Source of the DNA: Allomyces macrogynus ATCC 38327
Lineage: Eukaryota; Blastocladiomycota; Blastocladiomycetes; Blastocladiales; Blastocladiaceae
Reading direction: 5' to 3'
DNA length: 64,000 nucleotides
Assembly (NCBI GenBank): GCA_000151295.1
Contig: GG745328.1
Coordinates: 221,274-285,273 of the forward strand
In this document: piece by piece, positions 31,558-43,787 of the stretch
Layout: every line of letters begins with the position of its first letter
How positions within the stretch are numbered: position 1 is the stretch's first letter
The notes under the pieces: model-generated
Told to the model about the DNA's origin: nothing
What the model saw: only the letters and a program-made list of their open reading frames with translations
The model's database searches: none
Position numbers and translations under genes: made by a program

Positions 31558-34500
31558 GGCTGGTACCTGATCGCAGCAGTGGTCGCGCGCGGATCGGCTT
31601 GGATTGGCTTACTTGCACCACAAGTATCGATGAGAGGACCCAGGTAAACCCAAACAAGACATAGACTCGCGGCAGATATGTTCGGCCTCGTCCAGTGCGG
31701 CGAGGTCGGGAGTGGGGGATCAAGGCGCAACGGAGCGGGGACAGGGGGGTGCCAGTCGTTTGTGTTGGTGGGGCTGGTGCGGGTGCTTGGGCGAGCGGCG
31801 GGACCTTGAAGCGCGCAGTCGAGCAAGGGAGGACTTGGCGCCGTCGAGCAAGGCTGGTACGATTCCGCGAGCGAGGCGGCCGAGGTCGTCTGGTGGAGAA
31901 GATGCCGGGGAGAAAGAGCGAGCACGAGCTGGGCAGCGCAAATTATTTTCGTGGCGGACCGAGGTGCTGTGCCTGTGCGCAACGGGTGGGCGCGCATCAG
32001 TGCGACTGCGCCCAAACGACGATACTGGTCGGTTGGTGCGCGTTGGCGCGTTGTTGCTGGATGAGTCGTGGTTGAGTGGGGCCCTGGCGAAACTGCCTCA
32101 CACAAAGAACGCATCACATCCTTCCATGCTTGAGGGGTGGCGCCAGGGCGAAGTACAGCGGAGCCCCACCAACGCGTCAATTATCAGTACACGTGCCTGA
32201 TTAGGGTGTGTGCATCCTGCTCAAGTACGTGCCCCTTGAGGCCATCACGTTTGCTTTCGCGGATGACGACTTCCAGACGTGCAACAACGCAGAGTCACCA
32301 CGGCACGCCGTGCAACTGCAACACGATCCCACTGAAAGCATGTACCACCGAGTGGGTCGCAGTTGTGTTCTCGCTGCTGCCGCTGCTGCCGCTGCCGCTG
32401 CATTTTCACGAGAAACGACCACGCCAGATCCCATCAAAAGTTCATGGCAGCCGATGGAAGCAAATGCTCCGACATCTCCTCTTGCTCGCGCGTACGCAGC
32501 GCATCACTGGCCCGCTTCTCCAGCGGCCGTGCAGCCAGCACGACATTCCCCGGTGTGATGGGAGAACACTGCACGTTCGTGGATTATCGCGTGCACGCCC
32601 AGCTCAGTGCAGCGCGTTGGAATGGACGGCTGCGTGGGTCGCGCCGTTCAGTCGGGTGAGCGCGCCGGAATGCTGCGTGCTGTTGGACGCGCGACATTGA
32701 CAGTCTGCACGATCTTCCTTACATCAACGATTCCACGAGTGCGACGAGGAATCCTGTGGGTAACGATGGCCTGCTTACGACGAGACAACAGGACCAAGCT
32801 TTCGGCGAATACGAATTGGACTGAATGCCCAATGCGCTCAGCGAGGGCCTGTTCGTCGTTTCCCTGCAAGCAGCACGCCTCTGTGGCAGTGCATGGGTGC
32901 GCTCAACTGCGCGCGAATGATATGATCACGCGCGGCGATGGGATCGCGTATGCACGACACGACTGAGTCGCACTGAACGGTGCCCTTGCGGGAACACCAT
33001 GTAACCTCCACTACACTCCTTGCGTGAGAGCGACTGGCCTGCGGACCGCCACCTCGCTCAGTCACGGCACCTCGCAGCTCGACCATCGCACTTCCTGCCG
33101 AGGTGATTTCTGGGCAAGGAAAAGTCGTAGACTGGAGGAGTCCGATAGGTATTGTGTTGACTGGCCGAGTCGTGTCGTTTGTTTCCTTCTCACGGTGGTT
33201 GATGCGAATACAAAGTAGTTGCTGACATTAGTTCCCAATTGCACTTGAGCACGGCAAATATGAATGCTTTCACAACTCTCTCCACCGGTTTTGGATGCGC
33301 AATCTTTCCCAAGCCACTTTCGCGACATGTCGATGCAGTGAGCGCAACAGTCTTGAATCGCTCGTCTGTTTTCCTTGGCTTCTCGGGCCACCAACCCGCA
33401 TTCCATTCTTGGCCCTTGGGCTTTGAGCTCATAATGTGGTTTGCAGTTCAGACTGCTGATCGGCAAGCGACGTGGACGGCGTCATGATGGCAGCGTGCGC
33501 GGGACGCTACCAAATGATGCGGTGCCGTTTGTTCCACTTTATTTTGGCTGGCGCCTGTCACATCGTGATGCGTGTCAAGGAATAGGAGCTCCAGTTCCAT
33601 GTGATCATTTGGAGGGCTGCGACGGTTGGGCGCGCCAGGTAACTTCGTCAGAGTCAGGGTCGATCTGTGACCAAGGTGCGCACACCTAGTCTTCCATATC
33701 AACATCATCTTCGTTCAACGCCACGCAGCCTGAGAATGCAGGTCACTCAGGAATATTGCACCGGTCACGCGAAAAGCAACGACTCCTCTGCTTGCACAAT
33801 GAAATACCAAGCATCTGGCAAAGACCAGACTGACCAGGAGAAACGCGGACCATTTTTCATGTTTCGTTCCAATCTCCACCTACTTTCGAGTGTGAGAGAT
33901 CCTTAAAGTGACCCAAAGACGTTCACATCCAATGAAAAAGTGTGATTCGCGTACGATTCATTCGCATTTATGGCCGCCCATCGCCGTTGCGTGGGATAAT
34001 TCCATGTTCGCTGGTCTCACATCGCGCGTTCGCTTCGGCGCTGGCTGATGTTGCTTTTGCGGCGGCCTCGCCATGGCCTTGTACCAGGATTGTGTATTTC
34101 ACACCCGACTATTCTTGCGCTGGCCGCAAGATGGAGAGCGGAGAGACAGGCCCTAGAGAGGATACGTGCCTGGTTTGTGGCCCTCCAACGTCTGGAACAC
34201 AAGCGCCAGTCCTGCAGAAATCTGTCACCGCATCATGTCCACAATAACCAACGTTTTAAACGTGTTCTCTGCTTGCTGTCTCGCAGCAGGGACGTGATAA
34301 TCGTGATTTGCACACTTGGCTCTTTCTGTTTTGAGAAATGTTGCTTTTGCTGCTCAGCCCATGGTCCATGTGCGACTTCTCTCGTTCGCGCGCGTCTCCG
34401 CCGCCTGCGGCCGCCCGCCACCCACGGACTCTTCAACCATCCTTCTCGCTCGTCGACAAGATCAGCTCACGTCGCAGCAGTGCCCGCCAAGCAGTGATCG

Positions 34501-34579
34501 CCCAGCGCAGGTCTCGCTGCAGTAACCCACGAGCGCGTCCACCCGTGCCATCAACAATCACAACGGCAGCATCCCCAGA
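31558..34579. other. Long region without recognisable genes
   Basis: About 3 kb has only short overlapping frames of biased composition on both strands, for example around 32.1-32.7 kb. I find no protein, RNA gene or repeat that I can support. Confidence 0.4.
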
Positions 34580-35023
34580 ATGCGAATGCAACCGCGCGAT
34601 TTCGGCACCAGCTTCAACCTGTCTTCCCCCGCTTCGCATCCTCATGGCGGCGCTGCTAGTCCTGGTGCGACACGCGAGTCCGCGTCGAGGCCGCCCATCA
34701 CGACGGCCAGCGCCGATGCTGTACCCGAGCCGTCTGCGTTGAGCGCGCGCGTCACCGATGCTGCTCAGCATCCGCGGGCCCACCTCGGCAACCACGAGCA
34801 CCAGCACCAGCACCAGCACCGGCTGCCGACGCGCACCGACATGAGTACTGCGGCACCTCCGACGCGCGCGTGGCCGCCGCCTGCGCTCCACTCGCGGCTC
34901 TACAATGTGCCCAACCCCATGCCGACGCTCACGACTCAAGATCTCCACGCGATGCTCCACTTATCGGCGGTCGACCTGCAGCTTGCGCAAGTTGGCGAGC
35001 CGCATTCCGGCGCTCCAGTCTGA
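34580..35023 (+). CDS. Hypothetical short protein
   Basis: A 147-residue frame is Ser/Pro/His-rich at first (a short Gln-His repeat near residue 75). It then has a more ordered end, LTTQDLHAMLHLSAVDLQLA. The end weakly recalls FSNVELQLADLAW of the gene at 30727. It could be a fragment of the same family. Confidence 0.2.
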   Translation: MRMQPRDFGTSFNLSSPASHPHGGAASPGATRESASRPPITTASADAVPEPSALSARVTDAAQHPRAHLGNHEHQHQHQHRLPTRTDMSTAAPPTRAWPPPALHSRLYNVPNPMPTLTTQDLHAMLHLSAVDLQLAQVGEPHSGAPV

Positions 35024-35899
35024 TCCTCGTCGTGTGCATCGCTCAAGCATCGGCGTGCGATCCACGACAATGGCCGCACAACCACGGTGGCGTCGGTGAC
35101 CGACCATCCGCGATACCAAGGTGCTGTGTCATGTGGCCATGACCGTGCGCGACGTGAAACGTGTCGGATCAAGCGTGCAAGCTCGCACCACGTGTGCTCG
35201 CAGTATTGTCATCACTCGCTGAACCGATCTGCATTGTCTCATCGTTGAGCGACTTGTCCCGCCCTTATCGGTGGTGGGCTCGTTCCCAAGTTGGCCGGGA
35301 CACCAGCAATCGCACGCCAGCCGGCAAGTTTGCTGTTGTTTCAAATCGTCTTTTCGCTTTTGGCATTGTAACAATCTGTACCTACGACAAGATGGAACCA
35401 ATACAAGATCATTGTGCGCACGAAATGTTCTCTCTGAGCTTAACTGCAAGACAAATCTCTTTTCCAACGGTTGGCCGCAGCTTTCTCGTCACTCTTGGCG
35501 ACCGCATGCCGCTGGTGTGCGAGCCGCCCACGTCAGTATTCCACATCCGGTATGAGACGCGCTGAGATCTGTCAGCAACATTTGCCACGACAAAACAGAA
35601 AAATCGCCCCAATACTGCGGCCCGGGTTCGCATATTTCTCCACATATGACGCCGTGCGCTACGGACCTGCGCCAGAGGAGCAGCCAGCGTCTTGATGCCA
35701 CCTCGACTCAAAGAGATTTCAGTCCTTGTTTAGCACGTTTGGGATGTTGCTCATCGACATGGTCCATCACTCGATACAGCGGGTCCACCGCGACTCGACT
35801 TTTCCACCCCCTCCCACCCGCTCTCACTCTGACCGGCGGTTCATGCATAGACGGCGCGCGCGACCCGGGCGCCGACACACCGTCCGTCCCACCCCCACC
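35024..35899. other. Region without recognisable gene
   Basis: Only short frames are present and none is recognisable. Confidence 0.35.
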
Positions 35900-36340
35900 C
35901 CTGCGCTTCTCGACATGCTTCTTGATAAACACGCCCGCGCTCGAGCTGCGCCTCCAACTCGTCGCTCTCCAACCCCATTCTCTCCAGCACGTCCTCGAGC
36001 TCGGCCTTTTTACGTTCGTCGCCTCGATCTTGCGCGCGACTGCCTCAGCATCGCGTTCTGCCGCATCACGCGCCGCCTCGACTTGCCGTCGCGCCCATTT
36101 CGGTGCGCTCGAGGTCGGCGAGCGCCGATTCGGCCTCGGCTTGCAGCGTACGCAAGTCCGCGCGCGCGGCCGACGCGCGGTCGACGAGGATCGGGGCGAC
36201 GGTGTTGATTTTGGGCGTGGTGAGGGTGGAGATGGGTTGCGACGCGAGGGTTGACGTGCTTGGGTGGTCCTCGGCGTCAGTCGTGGGGAAACGGACGCGG
36301 TGGGCCGTGTCGTCGAGTGTGGCGACGTCGTTGGTCAGCT
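35900..36340 (-). pseudogene. Frameshifted coiled-coil protein
   Basis: Read on the minus strand, successive frames give one continuous helical pattern: ADLRTLQAEAESALADLERTE, then VEAARDAAERDAEAVARKIE, then KKAELEDVLERMGLESDELE. This is a heptad-like, charge-rich coiled coil. Each step needs a one- or two-base frame change, so it is either a pseudogene or carries draft sequencing indels. A possible first exon lies at 36.3-36.45 kb (starting MSYDVVAEPDVERG). The family is not identified. Confidence 0.4.
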
Positions 36341-36652
36341 ATGGGGTGTGGTCGTGAGCTGAATGCACAATTCTTCGTGAGCGAAATCAAGTGTGCGCAC
36401 TTCTCCGTCGCCTCGCTCAACGTCCGGTTCAGCTACCACATCATACGACATGGTCGCAGACAGGAACGGGTTGGTTTGTTGGTGTGTCGAGCGAGGTTCT
36501 CTTTGATGAAAATTCGAAAAAAATGGTCGAAACTGGCCTCTGTTGTTGCTTTTCGATGCTTGATGCCTGGTGAATTGGTGGGAATCGGTGGCAGCAAGTC
36601 GGGGCTTGTGGAGTGACAGTTCAAGACGCTGGGTTGGTAATTCAACGATCAT

Positions 36653-37502
36653 GACAATAGCCCAGCAAAAAACAGCGTTGACCAGACGTTCGCTCTGGCC
36701 GTTGCTGCCGCTCAGTTACCACCGCCCACTGGCTGGGCGTTGAACGGGTGTTGCGCAGCATTTCTCGACAGATCTGTCGAGATGTATCAAGTTGTCGAGC
36801 TGTATCAAGTTCGACGTTGTCAAAATATCTTGTGTTTCATTTGCCTGGTCAGAACATGCTAACGTGGCTTGCTTTCATCTTCAACACTGAAAGCTCGCTC
36901 AAAAATCTTTTGAGAAACCCGCCCCTCGCCAGAGGGAAATTGATCGCACCATAATGTTTGGCGTGTTCCAGTGGCATCATACAGACTCCGTTCTGACTTT
37001 ATCACCTGATGATTGTTTACCCACTTTATAGCGCTGTCGCTCCTGTGCTGATGCTGTCCTTGTCGCCGCTGTAGCCGCGGAAAACCCAGACAGTCTGTAG
37101 GCCGGCCAGCTCTACCAACAGAAGACAGTTACATCCGTATTCAGCCAGGCGCAAATCCTGCGTCGGGCGAACCGATGCACTTGGCATCCTCGAGCAACGT
37201 CATGCCCGAAAGAATGGACTGGTACTTGCCGCCAATTCAAGCGGCGCCCCAGCTGCTTGATCTGGCTCATGCAGATGGCGATGGGTGGCCGTTAGAGTGT
37301 TTACGCTGCGATGCACACGAGCTGCTGCACGTCGAGAGTTGCGACGACCGAAACGAGCGGAGTGAAAGTCAGCGAGCTCACTTTCGTCGAAGGTGCGAAA
37401 CGTGAAAATCTCGTGCTGCAGTGATCAATCACAACCAGTCTCTCGCTCTGTTGTTGTTCGCATCTCCACTGTCGGTTCGCGACCAATCGTCGATCAAAAC
37501 AA

Positions 37503-37503
<1 letters not shown>
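36653..37503. other. Region without recognisable gene
   Basis: No supported gene is present. The 3' part leads into the promoter region of the FG-GAP gene. Confidence 0.4.
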
Positions 37504-37534
<31 letters not shown>

Positions 37535-37538
37535 ACAC
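37504..37538 (+). repeat. C17 run followed by an (AC)9 microsatellite
   Basis: Seventeen C are followed directly by nine AC units, about 180 bases upstream of the likely start of the FG-GAP gene. Confidence 0.9.
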
Positions 37539-37720
37539 CGCAACTTGCTGCAATACTCGTTCCTCGATATACTCGACCATTTCGACCCGCTCCGATGCCA
37601 TCCCGCCCATCTTCCGCATCCCTGGGCCCTACCGCGACCAAGAACGCACGACGCGCGCCAAGGCGATCATTGCCACCCGATCCCGTCTTTTCGTTGTCCC
37701 GGGCGAGAGAACGATCGAAA

Positions 37721-39993
37721 ATGATACTTTTCCGCTCGCTGGTCTCAACGTTCTGGGCCCTGGTGGCCTTCACGATCGCGGCGTTCTTCTTGCTCGATGG
37801 AGCGCAGGGGGCCAAGCGCGTCATGCCCGCGACGCAGCCGCTCTGTAACGGCGACGGCGGCATGTTTGGGTACTCGGTGCATGCCGTGACTGTCAGCGGG
37901 TGGACGTACTTGGTGCGTTTTTGCCGATTCGCCCGCCATCAACGTTCACCAACCAATCGGGCAACTCACCCCGCTCCCTTCGCTCAACAGGCCGTCGGTC
38001 AGCCGTGGGACGTTTCCGTGCACATCTACAAGACGCCCTACTCGGCCTACGCGCCCGTCACGTACGTGAATGCCACGTGCCCGCCCGATGCCGCCGCATA
38101 CGCGTCGTCGACGGTAACCACCGCCACGGCCACGACCACCACGACCGCTCCCGCCGCGTCAGTGACACCGTGCACGACCGTCCCGACCGCGTCCTTCCCG
38201 GGGTATCCAAGTACCGCCTGGACGCTCGTCACGACGCTCACCGATCCGTCCAACTCGACCACGACCGCGTTCAACGGCACGCAGGCCGGTTCGGCACTGT
38301 CGCTGTTCGGGTACGACGTCAAGTGGAGCACCGACGGCACGTGGCTCGCCGTCGGCGTTCCGGGCCGCGCTTTCACGTCCGGACTTGGGCTCTCCAAGCA
38401 CCCGTACCACGGGTCGGTGCTGATTTATCGCCGAACGGGCGATGTTCTGTCGAGAGTCACGGAATTGAGTGTCTCGCAGCTCGGACGGACTCGCGCGTAC
38501 CATGACCGGTTCGGGTCGAAAGTCGTGTTCTCGCCCGACGCCAGCTCGGCGTTCCTGTTTGTGACGGCGAATGGCGGGTGGGATACCGTGAGCAGTCCGG
38601 ACTCGGGCGCGATTTATGGGAGGAGTTTGTGGACGGGCGCGTGGCCCGGGATGCCGACGCGGTTCACGGGCAATATGGGTGTCTACGTGTTTTCGTTGAA
38701 TGGCGGGGCTTGGTACGGGCTCTTTCTCGGTTTTGCTTTAAATTCCGAATGAATTGCGAACTGACGGCGCGCTGGATGCCCCAGGACACCGTTCCAGTTC
38801 ATCCCGTCTGCATCAGCGATCCCGCTCGGCACGCTCGGCCTCGACATTGCCGTCGCCGCGACCTCGGACCTCGACACGACGCTCGCCGTGCGCGACTACA
38901 CGGCCTCGGCGTCAAGCAACATGACAGCGGGCCTTGTCTCCATCTACCGGCTCAACCTCAACTCGTTTGCACGGCTCACGAGTCTTGCCGCGCCTGACTA
39001 CAACCAATCATCGACGTGGATGGCCGAAAACTGGTTTGGGCTCGGCTTGGCGCTCACGATTGACGCGACCGCGCAACTCGCGCTCCTGCACGTTGGCGCG
39101 CCGCGCGGCGGGAACTCCGTCACGCAGCTCGTCAGCACCAAGTGGAAGTACTGGGACGCCTGGACCTGGGACACGTCCCTGACCAATCCGAGTTCCGTGT
39201 CGAAGACGTTCTTTGGCGGGTCTATGGTGGCTACTGATAAGTGGTTGCTTGTCGCGGACGCAACGTCGGGCAATGGGCGCGGGACCGTGTACTTGTACCA
39301 CCGCCGGCGGCTCGGCGAGCTGGCGTTTGGGTTCGAAGACGTGACGCTGTCAGCGGTGCCCGGGTCGCGTAAAGCCGTCATGGATTGGATCGGCACGCTC
39401 TCACCGAATGCGAGTGCGATTGATACGGCCACGTATCACCAGGATCATTTTGGCAAGGCGATGACAGCGTCTGGGAACGTGATTGTCGTCGGCGCACCGG
39501 TGGACAATTGCGTCTACACGTTCAACGTGCCGGCTCTTTGTACGTTTCTCTCCCACGATTTTGCTTCGGCCCCGCACGTTCGGTTGCTCACGTACCGCAC
39601 CCAATAGACACGAATCCAAACGCGACGCTGACCGACCCGGGCGACAACAACATCACCAAAATCACCGACCCGAACTCGGGCGCGGGCGTGTCCACCGACA
39701 ACACCGTCAAGTACGCTCTGCTTGGGTCGATCCTGTCGCTCGTCATGATTGGTACGTCGCGCACTCCCTGATCCCCATCGACCCATGCTCACCTGGTCCT
39801 TGGCGTAGTCCCGACCGTGACGATTTACGTGATGCGTTCGCACAAGCGCCAACTCCTGACGCGACTTAACCAGCGTGGCATGGCGGGTGGTGCAGCCAAG
39901 CCGGGCATGATTGCGACGAGCACGCCGATGATGATGGGCGTCGATAACCAGTCGCCGCTCACAGCCTCGAGCATTTCGCCGCTCACGGGCTAG
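37721..39993 (+). CDS. FG-GAP (integrin-alpha-like propeller) type I membrane protein, five exons
   Basis: Exons 37721..37912, 37991..38712, 38785..39539, 39608..39751 and 39809..39993 give 665 residues. The N-terminus is a signal peptide (FWALVAFTIAAFFLLDGAQG). Repeated FG-GAP-like blocks follow: MFGYSVHAV...YLAVGQPWD, LFGYDVKWSTDGTWLAVGVP, LGLDIAVA, WFGLGLALTID, and FGKAMTASGNVIVVGAPVD. Together they suggest a beta-propeller ectodomain. A Thr-rich insert interrupts it. Near residues 592-613 a membrane helix (YALLGSILSLVMIVPTVTIY) is followed by the basic stop-transfer RSHKRQ and a short cytoplasmic tail. All four introns (57-78 bases) keep the frame. An upstream in-frame ATG at 37595 would bury the signal peptide, so 37721 is preferred. 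A surface adhesion or sensing role is inference. Confidence 0.75.
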
Positions 39994-40070
39994 GTGGAGA
40001 AGGCGAAGCGAGGTGCAGACTTGCATGAAGGGGAACGAGGGAGGAGAGACGAGTGCAGGACTGCAAAACT

Positions 40071-40076
40071 AATAAA
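40071..40076 (+). terminator. AATAAA polyadenylation signal of the FG-GAP gene
   Basis: A canonical AATAAA lies 78 bases after the FG-GAP gene's stop codon. Confidence 0.5.
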
Positions 40077-40430
40077 TTCACGACACGAATGTGGTCTGGT
40101 CTCGATTTGCGCCTGCTGTTCACTCGAAACCTTGCTTGAGGAGGAGTAATCGAGCTGGCGTTGACGATTGGATGGTCGGTTTTTCTAAAGCAATTTGTCA
40201 TGCCAGAAAGCGACGGCCCTGACGTGTTGCGGGGTGGCTGCCTTGCACTTCCTGGCGCTTCCAAATCATGAAGGGCTCTGCACCCGGTCCATGTCGGCAT
40301 TTCAGTTGCTGCCCCCTACGTTTGGGGAGATGCTACTATTCCCGTCGCGTCCAGCGCCTGCACTTCAGCAGGCCAGGTCCCAAAATCAAGACGGAACGTT
40401 TGTGTTGGGGAAGGCAGGTGCAAGACCAAA

Positions 40431-41004
40431 TCAAGGAAGATGAAGATCGCGGACGGCAACCGAAAGCGAAGGCGATGAAGGTTCGGACTCGGGGTCCCAA
40501 ACCTTCATACTCACTGTATGCATGTGTTCCTTGCCAGCTTCCTGGGCTGCAGCAAGACCATTGAAAGCGTGCACCACATCGTCCCAGCGAAGAAAGTCGT
40601 GGCGAAAGACGGTCAAGTGCGACAAATTGACAAGAACAGGGGCGAGAGCAGCACTGCACTCATCACTGTCTTCATCAAAATTGTCTTCATCAAAATTACA
40701 ACCTTTTCTCGCAATGAGCTTGGGCGCAGTCAATGGAGCGACCGAGCCCTCAAGTCAACGGCGCACAATGGCCTCGCCCTGCCAGCTCCCTGTGCTGGGC
40801 TAGCCCATTGAGGACAAGCACCACGCCATCGAAGCAAAGCAAGTCGTGATGAAACGTGGTCAAGTGCGACAATTTGGCAAGCGCATTGGCAAGAGCGGCA
40901 CTGCTGTTATCACCCACATTGTTAGGGAAGAAAATGCCTTCGCTCTGAACAACTTTGAACACAGTCAGCAATGGTGGCAGATGGTCGTGAAGGCAAGTCA
41001 ACAC
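40431..41004 (-). pseudogene. Tandem LRR-family fragments
   Basis: Two adjacent blocks repeat one module of the gene just upstream on the same strand (40998-42475). One reads LHDHLPPLLTVFKVVQ...ALAKLSHLTTFHHDLLCFDGV and the other LVNLSHLTVFRHDFLRWDDV...FNGLAAAQEAG. In the parent gene the module is LHDHLPPLLILFKVVQ...ALAKMLHLTTFRHDHIRSDGI. They are partial tandem duplicates with stops and no start region. Confidence 0.6.
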
Positions 41005-42475
41005 TCAGTCGTCTCCTTCGCCGATAAACTCGATGGTGAGCTCACGCAGAGCCTCAGGAAACAATGCGACGATAGCAAGCGTTGTGCATGATTGGCTTCA
41101 AACTCTGTCAGCTTCAGTGAGTGGAGCACAGCCGGAGGGCCCATCCTGCTGCCATCGATTCGACAGTCAGGCAACGACAAGCCAGCGGCATGGCCAGACT
41201 TGTCAACATTGCTGAATGCCGAGCATGGGGAAGCAAGGCGACCGGAGCGAAAGGGGCTGACGAAGGACAGAGATCGCAACGTCTGTGACGCAAAGTGTTG
41301 AACAGCACGCAGATCTCGCATAACTGCGGCTGGGCAGGTCCGAAAGGCAACACGGAGCAACTGTGTTGGACGAGGGAGATGCAGCATAAAGTCAAGGAGC
41401 TGAGGTGCAATATCAGAGGGCATTTCGTCCAACAAAGACGTCCACTCGGAAAGACCAAGTTGGGCAAGACGTAGGTAATGGACGGCAGACGAGAAGCCAG
41501 GTGGGGAAAGCAAGAATTGGAGCGACCGAGCCCTCAAGTCAACAGTGTGCAAAGGCCTCGCCTTGTTCGTTTCCTGCGCTGCTGCAAGCCCATTGAAGAC
41601 GTGCACAATGCCATCAGAGCGAATATGGTCGTGGCGAAACGTGGTCAAGTGCAACATTTTGGCAAGCGCATTGGAGAGAGCAGCTCCGCTGTTATCGCCT
41701 ACATCGTTGGGGAAGAACAGGTCAGCACCTTGAACTACCTTGAACAAGATCAGCAACGGTGGCAGATGGTCGTGAAGGCATATTAACACTCGGTCGTCTC
41801 CAATGCCCACAAACGTGATGCACAGCTCGCACAGGGTCTCAGGAAACGATGAGACAAGAGCCTGCATCCTGTCATGATCGGCTTTGAAATTGGCCAGCGT
41901 CAGCGAGTAGAGGGCAGCTGGGAGGGGCCATCTAGTCGTCATCGATTCATTGGTGAGGCCACAACAAGCCTGCAGCATGGGCAAAATTGCCAGATCAGGG
42001 AATTGAATCTGGGCTGAGCAACTTGGTGGAGCAGAACAGGCAGCAACATGGCCTGGAACTGGGCATTGTCACTTGACCGCTGCTTGCCAGGACCACAGAG
42101 CAATCGTCGTTGCGGGGCGGGAGAATCAAAAAGACAGTGCGATGCACGCCATTGCCGCCGTTGTTGTCGTCGCCCAGTTGGATTTGAGGTGAAGGGACAA
42201 GAAAAGGGCCCTGAACTCGTTCCAGGTTGAGAGGCATTGCATCGCCCAAAGACTCAAGCTTGGCTCCCCACAGGCTGTAACTTCGAAGAGCCGTGTCAAT
42301 GGTGGGGCGAAAAACGCGGGCGACAAGAACGCAACGCACATCAGCTCGTTGTTTCGCGGCCAGGAGTGTCGGCCATGTACACGCATGATCCAGACGCAAA
42401 TTGGTTCGATCACGTCGAACGGCAGTAACTCGATGGGCGAGCGCTCAGAGAGCGTCATTCGAAACTGGAGCATCG
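40998..42475 (-). pseudogene. F-box/LRR-type gene with frameshifts
   Basis: On the minus strand the frame begins near 42475 with an F-box-like segment, SPIELLPFDVIEPICVWIM. It changes frame at about 42,330, where VALVARVFRPTIDTALRSYS would continue it. It changes again near 42,000 into a 328-residue open stretch (40998..41984) with leucine-rich blocks such as LYSLTLANFKADHDRMQAL, LHTVDLRARSLQFLLSPPG and VLHSLKLTEFEANHAQRLL. The predicted role of the intact gene is SCF-type target recognition. The LRR series differs from that of copies A and B at 5.6-9 kb, so this is another branch. Confidence 0.55.
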
Positions 42476-42545
42476 AATGCGGTTTGTTGTGACACTCGTG
42501 GTGGGAGCATCGACCGTGCAGAATGATGGAAGCCAACATGTTCAT

Positions 42546-43196
42546 TGACCGATGACCATGGCCTCGTTTTTCTTCTCTTCCAACGGCGCTCAGTGCATAA
42601 CACGGTAAACAAGCTGTTGCGAAGTTGCTTCCGCTAATGCTAGCAACGCTCCTCCAACCCCAGTAGTCTGCGCATGCTTGACCACAAGCCCGGAAACGGG
42701 ACCAGACGAAGGCTCACATTCTGGTCAAGGCGGAAAGAAACCGGTAGTCGCCAAGCCCCTCATGGTACATTCAGGCATTCATTTTTCGGCAGCATAAGCT
42801 TGCGCGAATGGAAGGAGACGAGCTGGCAGTGCGCTGGCACACCTTTGAACATCAGTGCGACCTCGCCATGGGTCGCCATTGTGTGGATCCAGTGTGGACC
42901 TGGCTGTGCGACAGTCCTGAAGCAACGGGACGCAAAGGAACGCGTGCCTGCGCTGTCGCATCGTTATGACTGGTTTGGTTCCGTTTCTTCTTCTGGATAA
43001 AAACCAACCATCAACCATCGCCATCAATATATGAAGCAGCGGCCTGGCCTAGTCACAACTACCCAGGTCACTCTGTTTGGCCCGGATTCCCTGGATATCA
43101 AGCCGCGCCGCGCGTGTCGCGCGCCGAAACCCCGCACGCCTGCGAGCGGCATGGAGCAACTCGACCGCATCCGCGGGAGGATGGCATCTTTCCACA
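42546..43196. other. Spacer without recognisable gene
   Basis: Only short, unrecognised frames are present. Confidence 0.35.
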
Positions 43197-43466
43197 TCAA
43201 GAAAATAGAAAATGCAAGGTCAATGGGAGCGTATTGGTCCAAATTGACGCAGTGTGCATATCATTGAACAGGGTCGGATTGGATGCGATGTCGAGCACAC
43301 GCAACGACGGTGGGAACCATGTCGGAATCGACGTGATTTCGTTGGGCGGGAGCCGCAGCTTGGACAGGTTTACGGGCAAGACTGTCCAAAGCACCGCGAG
43401 ACCGTTCGTGGTGAGGGCATTACGCGAGAGATCAAGAGGATGAAGGGTCGACGGCAGTGCAAGCAA
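43197..43466 (-). pseudogene. Isolated leucine-rich repeat fragment
   Basis: About 89 residues carry three clear LRR units: LHPLDLSRNALTTNGL, LSKLRLPPNEITSIP and LRVLDIASNPTLFNDM. There are no flanking domains and no start region. It is a fragment of the local F-box/LRR family or of another LRR gene. Confidence 0.6.
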
Positions 43467-43787
43467 GCCACTGTCCGCAGCAAGGGACCCGGAAGTGAAA
43501 AGACCACGAATGAACAGCGACGTAAGCGCTGGGAAGTGGTGCCGAGAATAGGAAACCGGAACGCCGTGGCAGAGCTCGCGGGCAAGTGCCCTGAGGCTTT
43601 TTCGTTGATGTTCATTCAGTCAACCACGAAAGCAAACCTGCGAGCAGCCGGCAAAACAATCCTGACCACGCCGACCATGATGCATGACGACAAAAACCAT
43701 CGCAAACTTTGCTCCAACAAACGACGTAGGCCACACACAAATCAGCAACGAATTCCAATTACCAAAACCGTCCTGTCCCGTCCCTCT

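Noticed and set aside
31558..34579. Several open frames of 100-200 codons
   Set aside because: They overlap one another on both strands, change composition with GC content and show no domain, start context or splice pattern.
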